Shown: positions 40,133 through 49,834 of the stretch, in pieces
Position numbering within the stretch: the stretch's first letter is position 1
Layout of the letters: each line of letters opens with the position of its first letter
Assembly: GCA_963978545.1 (NCBI GenBank)
Contig: OZ021730.1
Span: 7,137,796-7,201,795 of the forward strand
DNA: 64,000 nucleotides
Direction of reading: 5' to 3'
From: Linyphia triangularis
Lineage: Eukaryota > Arthropoda > Arachnida > Araneae > Linyphiidae
Translations under genes and position numbers: made by a program
Notes under the pieces: generated by a model
What the model saw: the letters and a program-made list of their open reading frames with translations, nothing else
What the model was told of the DNA's origin: nothing
Database searches by the model: none

Positions 40133-42757
40133 TTGTGGAAGAAGGTTAGAGCAGCCAACGGTTTGTATCCGGAATATTCTTTCCCGATACTTCAAACCGG
40201 AGCTGCTGTGTTCTCATCCCCTGAGGATATTGCTAACCTTATCGGTGAAACTTTTGAAAGTGTATCCAGTTCCGATTCTTATAGTCCTGCTTTTCTTGTG
40301 ACTAAGAATCGTGCTGAACGGACTGGAATTAATTTCAAAAGCAATATTGAATATTCCTACAACTGTGACCTTAAGATGTACGATTTGAAGAGTGCTTTAT
40401 CTAAAGCACATGACACCAGTCCAGGTCCAGATGGGATCAGTTACCAAATGCTTCGCCATTTAAGTCCAGATTCTCTTTTTAACATCCTTTTTCTCTTTAA
40501 TAGAATCTGGAAGGAGAACATCTTTCCTACCTTGTGGCGGGAAGCTACTGTAATCCCCATTCTGAAACCTGGAAAGGATCCTAAGGATCCTCTAAACTAT
40601 CGACCGATAGCCTTAACGAGCTGCCTTTGTAAGACCTTTGAACGTATTGTAAACGCCCGACTCTCTTACATGTTAGAAAAAGATAAATGCATTTCACCTT
40701 TCCAGAGTGGGTTCCGACGAGGACGGTCCACTCTTGATAACATCGTGAAACTAGAAACAGATGTTCGTAATGCCTTTGTGCAGAGGAATCATCTAGTTTC
40801 AATTTTTTTCGACATTGAGAAGGCGTATGATCATACGTGGCGATATGGTATCCTGCAAACTCTATTTAATTTTGGTTTTAGGGGTAATCTGCCCCTTTTT
40901 ATTCAAAATTTTTTATCATCTCGTGTTTTTAGAGTTCGCATTGGAGCTTCATTTTCTAATTATTTTAACCAATCTGAGGGAGTTCCTCAAGGTTGTGTTT
41001 TAAGTGTCACCCTTTTTAATCTTCATATCAGTAACATACTTCATGTCCTTTCACCCTTTGTTCATGGAACTTTATATGTTGATGATTTGCAAATCTCATG
41101 TCAAGGATCAAACATGCGCTTAATTGAACGTCAATTACAAACTGCTGTTAACAGACTTACAGAATGGTGTGAACAAAACGGCCATAAACTATCACCATCT
41201 AAAAGCAGTTGTGTCCATTTCTGTAGGAGGAGGGGTCTTCACCCTGACCCTGAAATCCACATACGCAACACGCCCATCCCTGTTGTCAACCAGATAAGGT
41301 ATCTGGGAGTCATTTTCGACAACAAGATGAATTTTCTCCCACATATTTTATATTTGCGCAAGAAGTGCGAGAAATCGCTTAATATCCTCAAGGTACTCTC
41401 AAATACATCTTGGGGTGCTGATCGCACTTCTTTGCTGCGTATTTACAATTCAGTTATCTTATCTCGCATCGACTACGGATGCGTTGCGTATGGTTCTGCA
41501 GGAGCATCTCTTCTGCGCAGATTGGATACCGTTCACCATACTGCTGCCCGTATTTGTTTAGGTGCATTTCGCACCTCACCCATTGAGAGTCTGTTAACAG
41601 AGTGTTGTCAACTCCCACTTGACCTTAGACGTAAAAAGTTAAGCGCTAACTACTACTGTAGAATAAAATCTGATCCTTGTCATCCTTTACGGAATTTGAG
41701 TCTTGACGCATATCTTGGTAGGCTATATAATGCACGTCCATCTAGCATTCGCCCATTTTCTGAAAGAGCTCAATCTGTTCTGTCGGATGCAGCTCTAAGT
41801 GACCTAGATATCCAGCTGGCTAATTCTCAGATCTTTCCTCCATGGGATATTCCATCATTTCAGTTTTTAAATCCATTTGCGATGCATTACAAAGCAGACA
41901 CTGCCCCAGAAATTTTACAGAAGATCTTTTGTTTACACCGTTTTCAGTATAGAGACTATCATGCAGTCTATACTGATGGATCCAAAGCAGGTGAACGTGT
42001 TGGCTGTGGTGTTGTGTCTGACACATCCACAGTCAGTTTCACGCTTCATAAATCCTGCTCGGTTTTTACTTCTGAGATGGTTGCAATCTTTTGTGCTCTG
42101 CTGCACATTTCTTTGTGCTCCCATCGCAAATTTTGTGTATACAGCGACAGTTTAAGTGCCTTAACAAGCCTGGAGCACTTTAACAACATATGTCATCCAA
42201 TAGCTCCTGACATATTATCTCTGTTACACAAACTTGAGAGGAAAGGTTTTGTTATTTTGTTTTGCTGGGTACCTAGTCATGTGGGGATTTCAGGAAATGA
42301 ATTGGCGGACTCTGCTGCTAAAGCGGCGTCAATCCCGTTTCAGCAGCCAGTCCCCTACCAAGACATAAAATCACATATTCATAAGTTTATTTTTTCTTTG
42401 CGTCAAGAAGCATGGGATTTGCAAACTAGCAACAAACTTCATACCATTAAAAACCATCTTCATATGTGGCCAGTAAATCCAATGCGTCGGACAGATGTCA
42501 AACTGACTCGTCTGCGCATTGGTCACACCCGATTCACGCATCGACATCTGTTACTGGGAGAAGATCCGCCCATTTGTGATGTTTGTCGTTGCGATATTAC
42601 TGTGCACCATATTTTAATTTCATGTCCAAAATTTTATTCACAACGCCTTAAATTTTTTAAAAGAACCATTTTAAAACTTGAAGATTTGGTTGGGGAAAAC
42701 CCCCATCCAAATCTTTTTGCATTTCTAAGAGTGATCGGGTTTTTAAATCATATCTAA
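40133..42757 (+). CDS. LINE-A2 ORF2 fragment: intact RT, RNase H and zinc motif (unit 1)
   Basis: 874 residues from the first ATG. The frame is open from the insertion edge at 40,037. It lacks the endonuclease but keeps all RT motifs (SPGPDG, FFDIEKAYD, GVPQGCVLS, LYVDD), RNase H (YTDGSK, SEMVAI, YSDSLS, GNELADSAAK) and the terminal CDVCRCDITVHHILISC motif, then stops normally at FLNHI. It shows what the undamaged LINE-A ORF2 C-terminus looked like. It has no leader or ORF1, so expression is doubtful. Confidence 0.9.
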   Translation: MWKKVRAANGLYPEYSFPILQTGAAVFSSPEDIANLIGETFESVSSSDSYSPAFLVTKNRAERTGINFKSNIEYSYNCDLKMYDLKSALSKAHDTSPGPDGISYQMLRHLSPDSLFNILFLFNRIWKENIFPTLWREATVIPILKPGKDPKDPLNYRPIALTSCLCKTFERIVNARLSYMLEKDKCISPFQSGFRRGRSTLDNIVKLETDVRNAFVQRNHLVSIFFDIEKAYDHTWRYGILQTLFNFGFRGNLPLFIQNFLSSRVFRVRIGASFSNYFNQSEGVPQGCVLSVTLFNLHISNILHVLSPFVHGTLYVDDLQISCQGSNMRLIERQLQTAVNRLTEWCEQNGHKLSPSKSSCVHFCRRRGLHPDPEIHIRNTPIPVVNQIRYLGVIFDNKMNFLPHILYLRKKCEKSLNILKVLSNTSWGADRTSLLRIYNSVILSRIDYGCVAYGSAGASLLRRLDTVHHTAARICLGAFRTSPIESLLTECCQLPLDLRRKKLSANYYCRIKSDPCHPLRNLSLDAYLGRLYNARPSSIRPFSERAQSVLSDAALSDLDIQLANSQIFPPWDIPSFQFLNPFAMHYKADTAPEILQKIFCLHRFQYRDYHAVYTDGSKAGERVGCGVVSDTSTVSFTLHKSCSVFTSEMVAIFCALLHISLCSHRKFCVYSDSLSALTSLEHFNNICHPIAPDILSLLHKLERKGFVILFCWVPSHVGISGNELADSAAKAASIPFQQPVPYQDIKSHIHKFIFSLRQEAWDLQTSNKLHTIKNHLHMWPVNPMRRTDVKLTRLRIGHTRFTHRHLLLGEDPPICDVCRCDITVHHILISCPKFYSQRLKFFKRTILKLEDLVGENPHPNLFAFLRVIGFLNHI

Positions 42758-42907
42758 TGTTTTTGTTCATATCTAGTTTTAAACCTTTTAAACTACTTCA
42801 TTTTTTAAAATGAGTTTTAACACATTTTATTCCTTTTATTATATCATATCTTATCTTCATCTATTTATAACTCATCACACATTCTAGATTCTTTTATCGT
42901 TTGTTTG

Positions 42908-42940
42908 GCGCAGCATGGCCCTTGTGTTGCCTTTGCGCCA
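42908..42940 (+). other. 3'-terminal hairpin of LINE-A2 (unit 1)
   Basis: 33 nt with outer stem GGCGCA (42,908-42,913) / TGCGCC (42,935-42,940) and inner GGC/GCC. Followed by ATAAAACAACAAATAAAC and ACAAAC repeats. A closely similar hairpin ends LINE-A1 at 43,430-43,462. Confidence 0.8.
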
Positions 42941-42982
42941 TAAAACAACAAATAAACAAACAAACAAACCATACCATCAAAA

Positions 42983-43280
42983 ATCATCTTCTTAAAGGGC
43001 CAGTTAATCCAATGCGTCGGACAAATGTCAAACTGACTCGTCTGCGCATTGGTCATACCCGATTGACGCACCGACATTTATTGCTGGGAGAAGATCCACC
43101 TGTTTGCGATATTTGTCGTTGCGATCTTACTGTCTCATATTTTAATTTCTTGTCCTAAGTTTCAATCGTCTTAGGTTTTTTAAGAGTACCACTTTAAGTC
43201 TTCAGGATTTCATTGGGGAAACTCCCCATCCAAATATTTTTGCTTTTTTAAGATCAATCGGGTTTTTAAATCACATCTAG
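42983..43280 (+). pseudogene. LINE-A1 ORF2 C-terminal end (unit 1)
   Basis: Resumes after LINE-A2 with NHLLKGPVNPMRRTNVK and TRLRIGHTRLTHRHLLLGED. Its zinc motif begins CDICRCDLT. A two-base loss near 43,128 shifts the frame, and the shifted end encodes FLRSIGFLNHI then a stop. The 3' UTR and the 33-nt hairpin (43,430-43,462) follow. Confidence 0.85.
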
Positions 43281-43499
43281 TTTTTTTAAACATATCCATT
43301 TTTTTAAATTTTATTAACCTCTTCATCATTTTAGAAATGTGTTTTTAGCTTTCTTTAATTATATTATGTCATATCTCATCATATTTATATTTCATCTTCC
43401 ATCCTAGTTTTTTTTTTATCTTTTGTTTTGGCGCAGTATGGCCCTTGTGTTGCCTTTGCGCCATAAAACCCAAAACAAACAAACAAGCTGCGAAATTTT

Positions 43500-43735
43500 A
43501 AAATTCGGTGGACTTTTGTGAGCCTAAGGCCTAGGGACATATACAATTTGAGATTTCGATAATAAAGGACATAATTAATTTGAGGCTTAAGATTTGGGAC
43601 TAATTTTTCACAGGAAGAGTCAAGCTTGATGTTCATCTCCTGCAGAATGGACATGGCCGTTGGTGACAGCATTTCGGGCCGAATAGAAAATCGTTCTGGA
43701 GCCAGAGGGTAATCAATGTGTATCGTCGAGCTCTA
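43500..43735 (-). pseudogene. Polinton-type DNA polymerase B, N-terminal side part (unit 1)
   Basis: The minus strand reads DYPLAPERFSIRPEMLSPTA, then KLVPNLKPQINYVLYYRNLK and LYMSLGLRLTKVHRILKF up to the LINE-A1 TSD. This is the segment just before the WLKDY block found at 28,848-29,071. The polymerase gene was therefore continuous before LINE-A1 inserted. A frameshift lies near 43,712. Confidence 0.78.
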
Positions 43736-44510
43736 CTAGATACTCCAAACAAACTTATCTTCCCTTAAAAATTTAATTAGCTCATAGGGAGGTTTTTCAC
43801 TTAAAGCAGCGGTTCTATAAAATATGCGCAGTTCATTTTTCATTCCACATACATCAAAGACATTCGGATATAATACCTCTAATTCTTTCAAAAGAGATAC
43901 AGGAAAATTACTGCTTCTCAAAAATGTCTTAAAATTTCTGGGGTTCAACAGCTCGAAAAATGCCAAATTTTGAAGAGATCCGAAGCGAGTAGCTAAGTGA
44001 TTGGAAATATTATCGATGATGGTGAAAAACAGCCTTTTATGACGTTACTCGTCTGCTTCGGAAAAGTCTTCCTGGCGTCGTTTTTTTAGTTGTTTAGGTT
44101 TTCTAGCAATTGAAACCGTCTTCTCCCAAATATCTTCAAATCCGACAATTTCACAGTTATGGCATTTGTCATCGTCTGAAATTAACTTTTCCGTCCATTT
44201 GTTCGTCACAGCGAATAAATCCTTGTCTAAAGTTGTTCAAAAATTGTAGAAAGTCTTTGAAGTTTAAACGCTTCATGATATCAATATGCTGTGTTTGTAA
44301 AATCTGAAACACAATGTCAGACTCAGCAAACACTGGAGAAAATACATTTAACAGAAACACTGTCTCGAATTTGGTAAGGAAGTCCACGTATCCACGGGCA
44401 GTGCACCTGTCCGTGCCATTCCACATGTCGTCATTATCTTCATAAATGGTGGGGGAAAATCGGTGATGGTTTCTCGAAAACACTCAACGGTGTTGACCAT
44501 TCGAAATGTG
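43736..44510 (-). pseudogene. hAT-like transposase (DUF4371/ZMYM-type) pseudogene (unit 1)
   Basis: The minus-strand frame 44,483-44,169 has ARGYVDFLTKFETVFLLNVF and SDIVFQILQTQHIDI. After shifts, a second block has IIDNISNHLATRFGSLQNLA, FFELLNPRNFKTF and ELEVLYPNVFDV, with CGMKNELRIFYR near the end (43,966-43,736). This matches the middle-to-C-terminal part of hAT-type transposases annotated as zinc finger MYM-type or THAP-like proteins. The RNase H-fold catalytic core and N-terminus are missing. At least two frameshifts are present. Confidence 0.65.
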
Positions 44511-45265
44511 TAAGAACTAACTAACTTTTAGAAAAAAGAAACACTAAAAATTTAAAATTGAACGTGAAAATTAACTTTACATGTACAATCATACTCTTAT
44601 ATCAACGATAAATAAGATAAAAAAGAAGCTCTAAAAATTTATAAGGCAAAGAATTTAAATAATACGCGAAAATGTACCTCACATATAAAAATTATGTCTT
44701 TCAAATGTGTAAGAATAACGCTAAATTAGAGAAAAAGAAATATTAAAAATTTATAAGGTAAGGAATTGAAACAATACGCGAAAATTTATTTCACACATAA
44801 CATTTTTATCTTTAAAATGTGTAAGAATAATGCTAAATTAGAGAAGAAAAAAATAACATACTTAAACTTTCTTCGACAAAAATTTAAACAATACGTGAAA
44901 TTTTCATACACAATTATTTTCTTAGGTTAATGTTAAATAATGGGAAATTTAACAGATTAAAAATTTCAAAGATAAAGAATTTTTACACGAAAATTAACTT
45001 CACATATAAATATCTTGTCTTTAAACTTTAACGTGACAATTTACTTCTCATATGCAATTAAACTCTTAGGTTAATGTTAAATAAAAGAAAAAGTAACATA
45101 CTCAAAAATTTCTAAGATAAGCATAACGTAAAAATTTCACATCATGTGTTTAAAATGTAACATATAAGAGAAAAAAAAACAAAAAAACTAACATACTTGA
45201 ACTTTCTATAGCAAAGAATTTAAGCGTTAGCGTAAAAATTTACTTTACATATAAAATTCACGTCT
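44511..45265. repeat. AT-rich diverged minisatellite (unit 1)
   Basis: About six diverged monomers of 100-130 bp share 'gtgtaagaataa.gctaaa', 'taaaaatttataaggcaaag', 'aatacgcgaaaatttac' and 'tcacatataaa'. Orientation is constant. No coding content. Confidence 0.6.
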
Positions 45266-46454
45266 ATAAACGGGATGATAAGCATGTGACGGTAATTAGC
45301 CAATCAGGTTAGCGGTAGGTGATACGCCACTTGCCGGCATTTTTAGACCGGAGGATGAGTCACGCTAAAACTTGTTCAAACAGGTCGGGAGACTTGTACA
45401 GTAAGAACAGCAGCATCGACACGCAAGCAGCGGGTGATACTGTGGTGTGTCAGCAGGTCTTTGAGATTATCGTTTTCCTACTTTGCCTTTTTTTTTCATA
45501 ATGAAATGTTTGTGAAAACTTGGAAGGAATGAAGTGGATTTCAAAGACACATTAGTAAGTGAAGGTAGAATTCACATGGATTTTCTTCCAAAAAGTATGA
45601 TTCACTTGGAGAATTTAAGATCATTTCTACTTGAAAACTTTTCTATTATCTAAAACATTGAATATTGTTCAAACTCAGTGGGATTATATGCTACAATACG
45701 GGTAAAACTTAACAAAATTGTTACATAGAAGAAAAATAGTAAGAGATTTAAAATAAATACTAGTTAGATACTCCAAAGAAAAAATTTCACCTCTACTTTT
45801 CAATCGGAAAATCAATATAAGTTTGAAATTTATGTTACTTCAAGAAAGACTTAGACAATTTACTTTGTAATAATATAGGTTAAGGTGTCATATTAACTCG
45901 TGCAATAAATGCTGACTAAGGATTATTTTACTTATCAATCTAAGAAAGGTGAATTGGGGGAAAATATTAAATAAATTGTAGATATTAAATACATTGTAGA
46001 TATGCATTCAAGTTTTGAAATCGCCTGCAAGACTTTTAAAACATCTTAAGATAATTTGAAAGAAACTTGCGAATTATATGTAAACTACATAACTTTTTAT
46101 ACTCTGAAAGGAAATCACAAGTAACTTAGTTAACTTTTTTCATGGTAACACTCATATTCAATGACATATTTTTTAAATTTAACCTTCTTTACATGATAAT
46201 AGTTATAAATTTTTTCAATCTCAGATGCGATATACTATTATTTCTAACATATATGTTACGAATTGTGTAAAGTTTTTAAAAGAGTATATGCAAATCACCA
46301 ATCAGAAACATAAAAATCTAACATCATTCAAACAAACTAAAATAATAAGATATTTTCCTTAGTGGAAATAGTTAACTACTCATGTGATGGAATATACTTA
46401 GAAAATTTAAATACTGAAAAAAGTTTGCTAGGCAAACTTAAGGAATATATATAT
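45266..46454. other. AT-rich spacer, no gene recognised (unit 1)
   Basis: No ORF with family resemblance. A GC-richer island at about 45,290-45,450 holds only a 60-residue frame. Ends at the mariner terminal repeat. Confidence 0.35.
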
Positions 46455-47694
46455 ACGAGGGCAATTCAGAAACTAACCTCCGGTTGATTGAAAAAAATAC
46501 ACCAAGTTAAGTAAAAATATTTTAATATATACATCTTACAACTACATCTTTGCACTATTTTTCGACATAGTCTCCATAACGATTGAGGCACTTATCGTAT
46601 CTCTTCACAAGCTTTGAAATTCCTTCTGCTTAAAAATCACCCGCTTGTGCCTTGAGCCAGCCTGTGACCGCATCTTTGAGCTCTTCGTCGTCATCAAACC
46701 GCTGGGACCCGAGCCATTTCTTCATATGCATGAAGAGGTGATAATCGCTTGGCGCCAGATCTGGGCTGTAAGGTGGATGGTTGAAAACGTCCCACTTGAA
46801 GGACTCAAGAAGGGCTGTTGTTCTGCGAGCAGAGTGAGGACGGGCGTTATCGTGCAAAAAAACGATACCGGAAGTCAGCATACCACGGCGTTTGTTCTGT
46901 ATAGCCCGTCGTAATGTTTTTAGTGTTTCACAGTACACGTCTTGATTAATGGTCGTCCCACGTTCCATGAATTCAACCAACAACACCCCTTTGGCATCCC
47001 AAAACACCGTTGCCATCAGTTTTCTGGCAGAAAAATCTTGCCGGGCTTTTTTTGGTTTGGTAGGCGAATCTGAATGTGCCCACATCTTTGATTGTTCTTT
47101 TGTCTCAGGGTTCACGTACTTAATCCAGGTTTCGTCACCGGTCACGATTCTGTTTAACAATGGTTCTCCTTCGTCCTCATAACGTGACAGAAAGTCTAAT
47201 GCAGAGGCCATTCTTTGAGTTTTGTGGTGGTCGGTAAGAATTTTGGGCACCCATCGTGCACAGAACTTACGGTAACCCAATCTTGCTGTCACTATCTCGT
47301 ACAAAAGAGTCTTAGAAATCTGTGGAAAATCAGTAGACAACTCCGCCATTGTGAAACGTCGATTTTCACGAACTTTTGCATCAACTGTCTGAACGAGTTC
47401 GTCAGTCACCAAGGATGGTCTACCACTCCTCTCTTCATCATGAACGTTTTCTCGTCCACTTTTAAATAAACGTACCCATTCACGGACAACTCCTTCACTC
47501 ATAACTTTTGGTCCGTACACGGCACAAAGCTCACGATGAATAGCTGCTGCAGAGTATCCTTTGGCTGTAAAAAACCTTATAACAGCACGCACTTCACATT
47601 TGGCGGGATTTTCTATTGCAGCACACATTTCAAACTGCCACAAAAACTAAACTAGCGCAGGTACGATGTTCACTCGACTACGGCTTGATGCTTG
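46455..47694 (-). mobile_element. mariner transposon, lacking its 5' terminal repeat (unit 1)
   Basis: The left (3') end has the terminal repeat CGAGGGCAATTCAGAAACTA next to TA. The right end should carry the inverted copy, but the sequence leaves mariner-like leader after 'gatgcttg' at 47,694 and becomes the start of unit 2. The duplication junction thus removed the 5' end. With one terminal repeat the copy cannot be excised. Confidence 0.85.
46630..47643 (-). CDS. mariner transposase, D,D34D, C-terminally truncated (unit 1)
   Basis: 337 residues. An N-terminal double helix-turn-helix (paired-like) region ends at RSGRPS (73-78). The DDE/D core has D170 in TGDETW, D265 in HDNARP and D300 in SDYHLF, with 34 residues between the last two, and YSPDLAP is present. 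The WVPHEL motif is WVPKIL. A TAA at 46,630-46,632 follows GDF where relatives have Tyr. The same frame continues AEGISKLVKRYDKC to GDYVEK, so about 25 C-terminal residues are lost by one nonsense change. The catalytic triad is complete, but activity is uncertain. Confidence 0.93.
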   Translation of the reverse strand: MWQFEMCAAIENPAKCEVRAVIRFFTAKGYSAAAIHRELCAVYGPKVMSEGVVREWVRLFKSGRENVHDEERSGRPSLVTDELVQTVDAKVRENRRFTMAELSTDFPQISKTLLYEIVTARLGYRKFCARWVPKILTDHHKTQRMASALDFLSRYEDEGEPLLNRIVTGDETWIKYVNPETKEQSKMWAHSDSPTKPKKARQDFSARKLMATVFWDAKGVLLVEFMERGTTINQDVYCETLKTLRRAIQNKRRGMLTSGIVFLHDNARPHSARRTTALLESFKWDVFNHPPYSPDLAPSDYHLFMHMKKWLGSQRFDDDEELKDAVTGWLKAQAGDF

Positions 47695-47913
47695 AAAAAA
47701 TACTCATGAAAAAAAAAGTCTTTCAAGAAGACTTGGAGAGAATGAATTAGCATTAATACTCATAAGCAAAACCATGAATAAAAATAATCTTTATTTATTC
47801 ACAAGAAATTAAAAACTTAATGTATTTGCAAAGCACACTTATTTACATAGTCATTTTTTTTTTTTTTTACAAGCTTTTGCTGTGTTGCAAAATACACTGT
47901 GCTGATAGCATAC

Positions 47914-48159
47914 TTAAATTTGTAAAATTTCTTCTTTTTTTTTTACAATGTCGAAGTGACCTTTTATATGAATTTCACGGTGAACATACCGTTCAATAGT
48001 TCGGTATGCTTCAGCGTGATTATACAAGCGCATCACCTCAATACGTGGAAGAAATTTGCTAATCTCGAATTCATAATTTTTTTTAAAATCATTCTCATTA
48101 TAACTGTTGAAGATACTCATGCACAAAACACGGCATTTTGTAGAATTTCCTCTTTTCAC
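47914..48159 (-). CDS. 81-residue ORF (unit 2)
   Basis: Same protein as the ORF at 27,151-27,396, no amino-acid change seen. Unidentified, probably the tail of the ankyrin gene fragment. Confidence 0.35.
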   Translation of the reverse strand: MKRGNSTKCRVLCMSIFNSYNENDFKKNYEFEISKFLPRIEVMRLYNHAEAYRTIERYVHREIHIKGHFDIVKKKEEILQI

Positions 48160-48286
48160 AGAGGGCTATTCACCATCACATTATAATCTGATGGTAGAAG
48201 GTCTGTACTTTTCCAAGATAAATAACTTGGTAAGATCTACATCAGGCCTCCTCCTATCAATAATATGTAACGGTTAGATGTAACGG

Positions 48287-48646
48287 CTAATAGCCGTATA
48301 CATCTAAAATCCCATACTGGGCAGCTGACCTTAACAGGTATTCGACAATGTCATATCTGCCTCTTACGCATACAAATAGCAGCGCAGTGGCACCGATATT
48401 GCTTCGCATATCTGTGTCTGCCCCATCCTCTACATAGCATTTTACAAGGTCATAATTACCTAAATAGGCGGCAATATGCAGAGGAGTTTCCTGGATGGCG
48501 TTCGGGGCAGACATATCGCCACCATTTTCGACCAGCTGTCGAGCAACTTCAATATAGCCCTTGCGCGTTGCAAGGTTTCTCCATATAAATTTCGTACATT
48601 TATGCCCCGAACTCTCTTCACGAGACACTCCACTACATTTTCCCAT
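48287..48646 (-). pseudogene. Ankyrin-repeat fragment (unit 2)
   Basis: Copy of 27,524-27,883 with the same frameshift at its 5' side and the same SINE-A boundary. Confidence 0.7.
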
Positions 48647-48655
48647 CCAAAGTCA

Positions 48656-48834
48656 GCCGACCAAACGGTATAGTGGTTAGCGTGCTGGCTTCTAGACCGC
48701 GAGGTTGCGGGTTCGAGTCCCGTGTTGGCATGGATGTTTGTAAATGTATTTTGGTTTGTCAAATGACGAAATGTTTCGGCGCATTATAGCCCTCGTGTTG
48801 CTGACGGCGCCAGATAATCGGAATACAACCAACC
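48656..48834 (+). mobile_element. SINE-A at the ankyrin/polymerase boundary (unit 2)
   Basis: Copy of the SINE at 27,893-28,071, again without a TSD. Its presence in every unit shows it predates the tandem duplication. Confidence 0.9.
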
Positions 48835-48837
48835 TAA

Positions 48838-49254
48838 TTGTTAAAATATTGAAAGATCTATTCTGTACATCAGATGAAACTCTACGATTTAATAAGCAGT
48901 TACGGTATGTCTCATGTTTCTTCGAGCGAAGGCCGACGAACTCAATTCCGGACTTGCCATTCAACTCATCCTTGAAGAAGCCTAGTTTTTTCTTGTCGAT
49001 GTTGTGTAAGGAGTTGTAGGATATTCCGAGAAATCAAAGTGGTCTCGGAAGATTATGCAGGTCTAATTGTAAGTTTAGAGTTGTCAGCTTGTACGTGAGG
49101 GAATCAGTGTCAGTAAATAGGAGCTTGGCCTTATTTCCATATTTTTTCTGGATAACACCGTAATGGAAATGGTACATAAGTACCTTACTTGCTTCCAAAT
49201 TAGTGAAATCAGCGTATATAGGCTGGTTAAGAGTTAAACTCTTTATCTTCCCCA
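48838..49254 (-). pseudogene. Polinton-type DNA polymerase B, C-terminal part (unit 2)
   Basis: Copy of 28,075-28,491 with motif C (FTDTDS). One silent-looking base differs (49,160 g against 28,397 a). Confidence 0.78.
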
Positions 49255-49395
49255 CCGCTAGGTTGCGGGTTCGAGTCCCGTGTTAGGCATGGGTGTTTGT
49301 AAATGTATGTTGGCTTGTCTTAATGACGAATGTTTCGGCGCATTATAGCCCTCGTGTTGCTGACGGCGCCAGATAATCTGAAAACAACCAACCAA
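49255..49395 (+). mobile_element. SINE-A, 5'-truncated (unit 2)
   Basis: Copy of 28,492-28,632, lacking the A box. Confidence 0.85.
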
Positions 49396-49412
49396 GCCAC
49401 CAACTGATTATC

Positions 49413-49596
49413 GCCGACCAAACGGTGTAGTGGTTAGGGTGCTTGCTTCTAGACCGCGAGGTTGCGGGTTCGAGTCCCGTGTTGGCATGGGTGTTTGTAA
49501 ATGTATGTTGGCTTGTCTTAATGACGAATGTTTCGGCGCATTATAGCCCTCGTGTTGCTGACGGCGCCAGATAATCTGAAAACAACCAACCAACCA
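49413..49596 (+). mobile_element. SINE-A, full length (unit 2)
   Basis: Copy of 28,650-28,833 with the same 14-bp TSD, accaactgattatc. Confidence 0.93.
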
Positions 49597-49610
49597 ACCA
49601 ACTGATTATC

Positions 49611-49834
49611 AAATTCAGTGTACGCGTTAAAGGCTGGAGATGCCACCAGTTTCTTAACCTTTTGAGGAGTGTTAACCAATTTAACATCTACCCTGTTTCT
49701 TAAATTTTCCATGGTCTTGCCAAAGACCGCGTTGTTAAGCAGCTTAAATCCATTTCAAATGATGTGGTGGCCAGTTTACGTTGTTCTGTATTGAAATTTA
49801 TATAATCTTTTAGCCAGGGTTGCTGCGAAATTTT
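49611..49834 (-). pseudogene. Polinton-type DNA polymerase B, palm part (unit 2)
   Basis: Copy of 28,848-29,071 (WLKDYINFN and NNAVFGKTMEN blocks). Confidence 0.8.

Larger units (their letters stand above)
40036..42969 (+). mobile_element. LINE-A2, 5'-truncated LINE-A nested in LINE-A1 (unit 1)
   Basis: Begins inside ORF2 at the codon equivalent to residue 321 of LINE-A1 and ends with the terminal hairpin (42,908-42,940) and an ACAAAC tail. A 13-bp TSD, cataccatcaaaa, is at 40,023-40,035 and 42,970-42,982. It is roughly 90% identical to LINE-A1. The shared presence in units 1 and 2 shows it predates the tandem duplication. Confidence 0.93.
29072..43486 (+). mobile_element. LINE-A1 (I-group non-LTR retrotransposon), full length, with LINE-M and LINE-A2 nested inside (unit 1)
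   Basis: Bounded by a 13-bp TSD, gctgcgaaatttt (29,059-29,071 and 43,487-43,499). Order: 635-nt structured 5' leader, ORF1, ORF2 with endonuclease, RT and RNase H, 3' UTR, 33-nt hairpin and an ACAAAC-rich tail. Two insertions break it: LINE-M at 33,739-39,549 on the opposite strand and LINE-A2 at 40,036-42,969 on the same strand. A C-terminal RNase H plus a CCHC motif places it in the I group. The clade within that group is not certain. Confidence 0.93.
26932..47694. repeat. Tandem array, unit 1 (20,763 bp, carries LINE-M)
   Basis: Begins AAAAAATACTCAT at 26,932. The same sequence restarts at 47,695 and 62,665. Removing LINE-M and one TSD copy (5,824 bp) leaves 14,939 bp, against 14,970 in unit 2. 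The difference is a 30-bp repeat in ORF1 and one base in ORF2. Otherwise I see only about a dozen single-base changes, so identity is near 99.9%. The left flank (to 26,931) is unique sequence. Confidence 0.95.

Noticed and set aside
46630..47643. A domesticated mariner-derived host gene
   Set aside because: It still has a terminal repeat at one end, has an early stop and is single-exon within TE debris. Nothing supports domestication.
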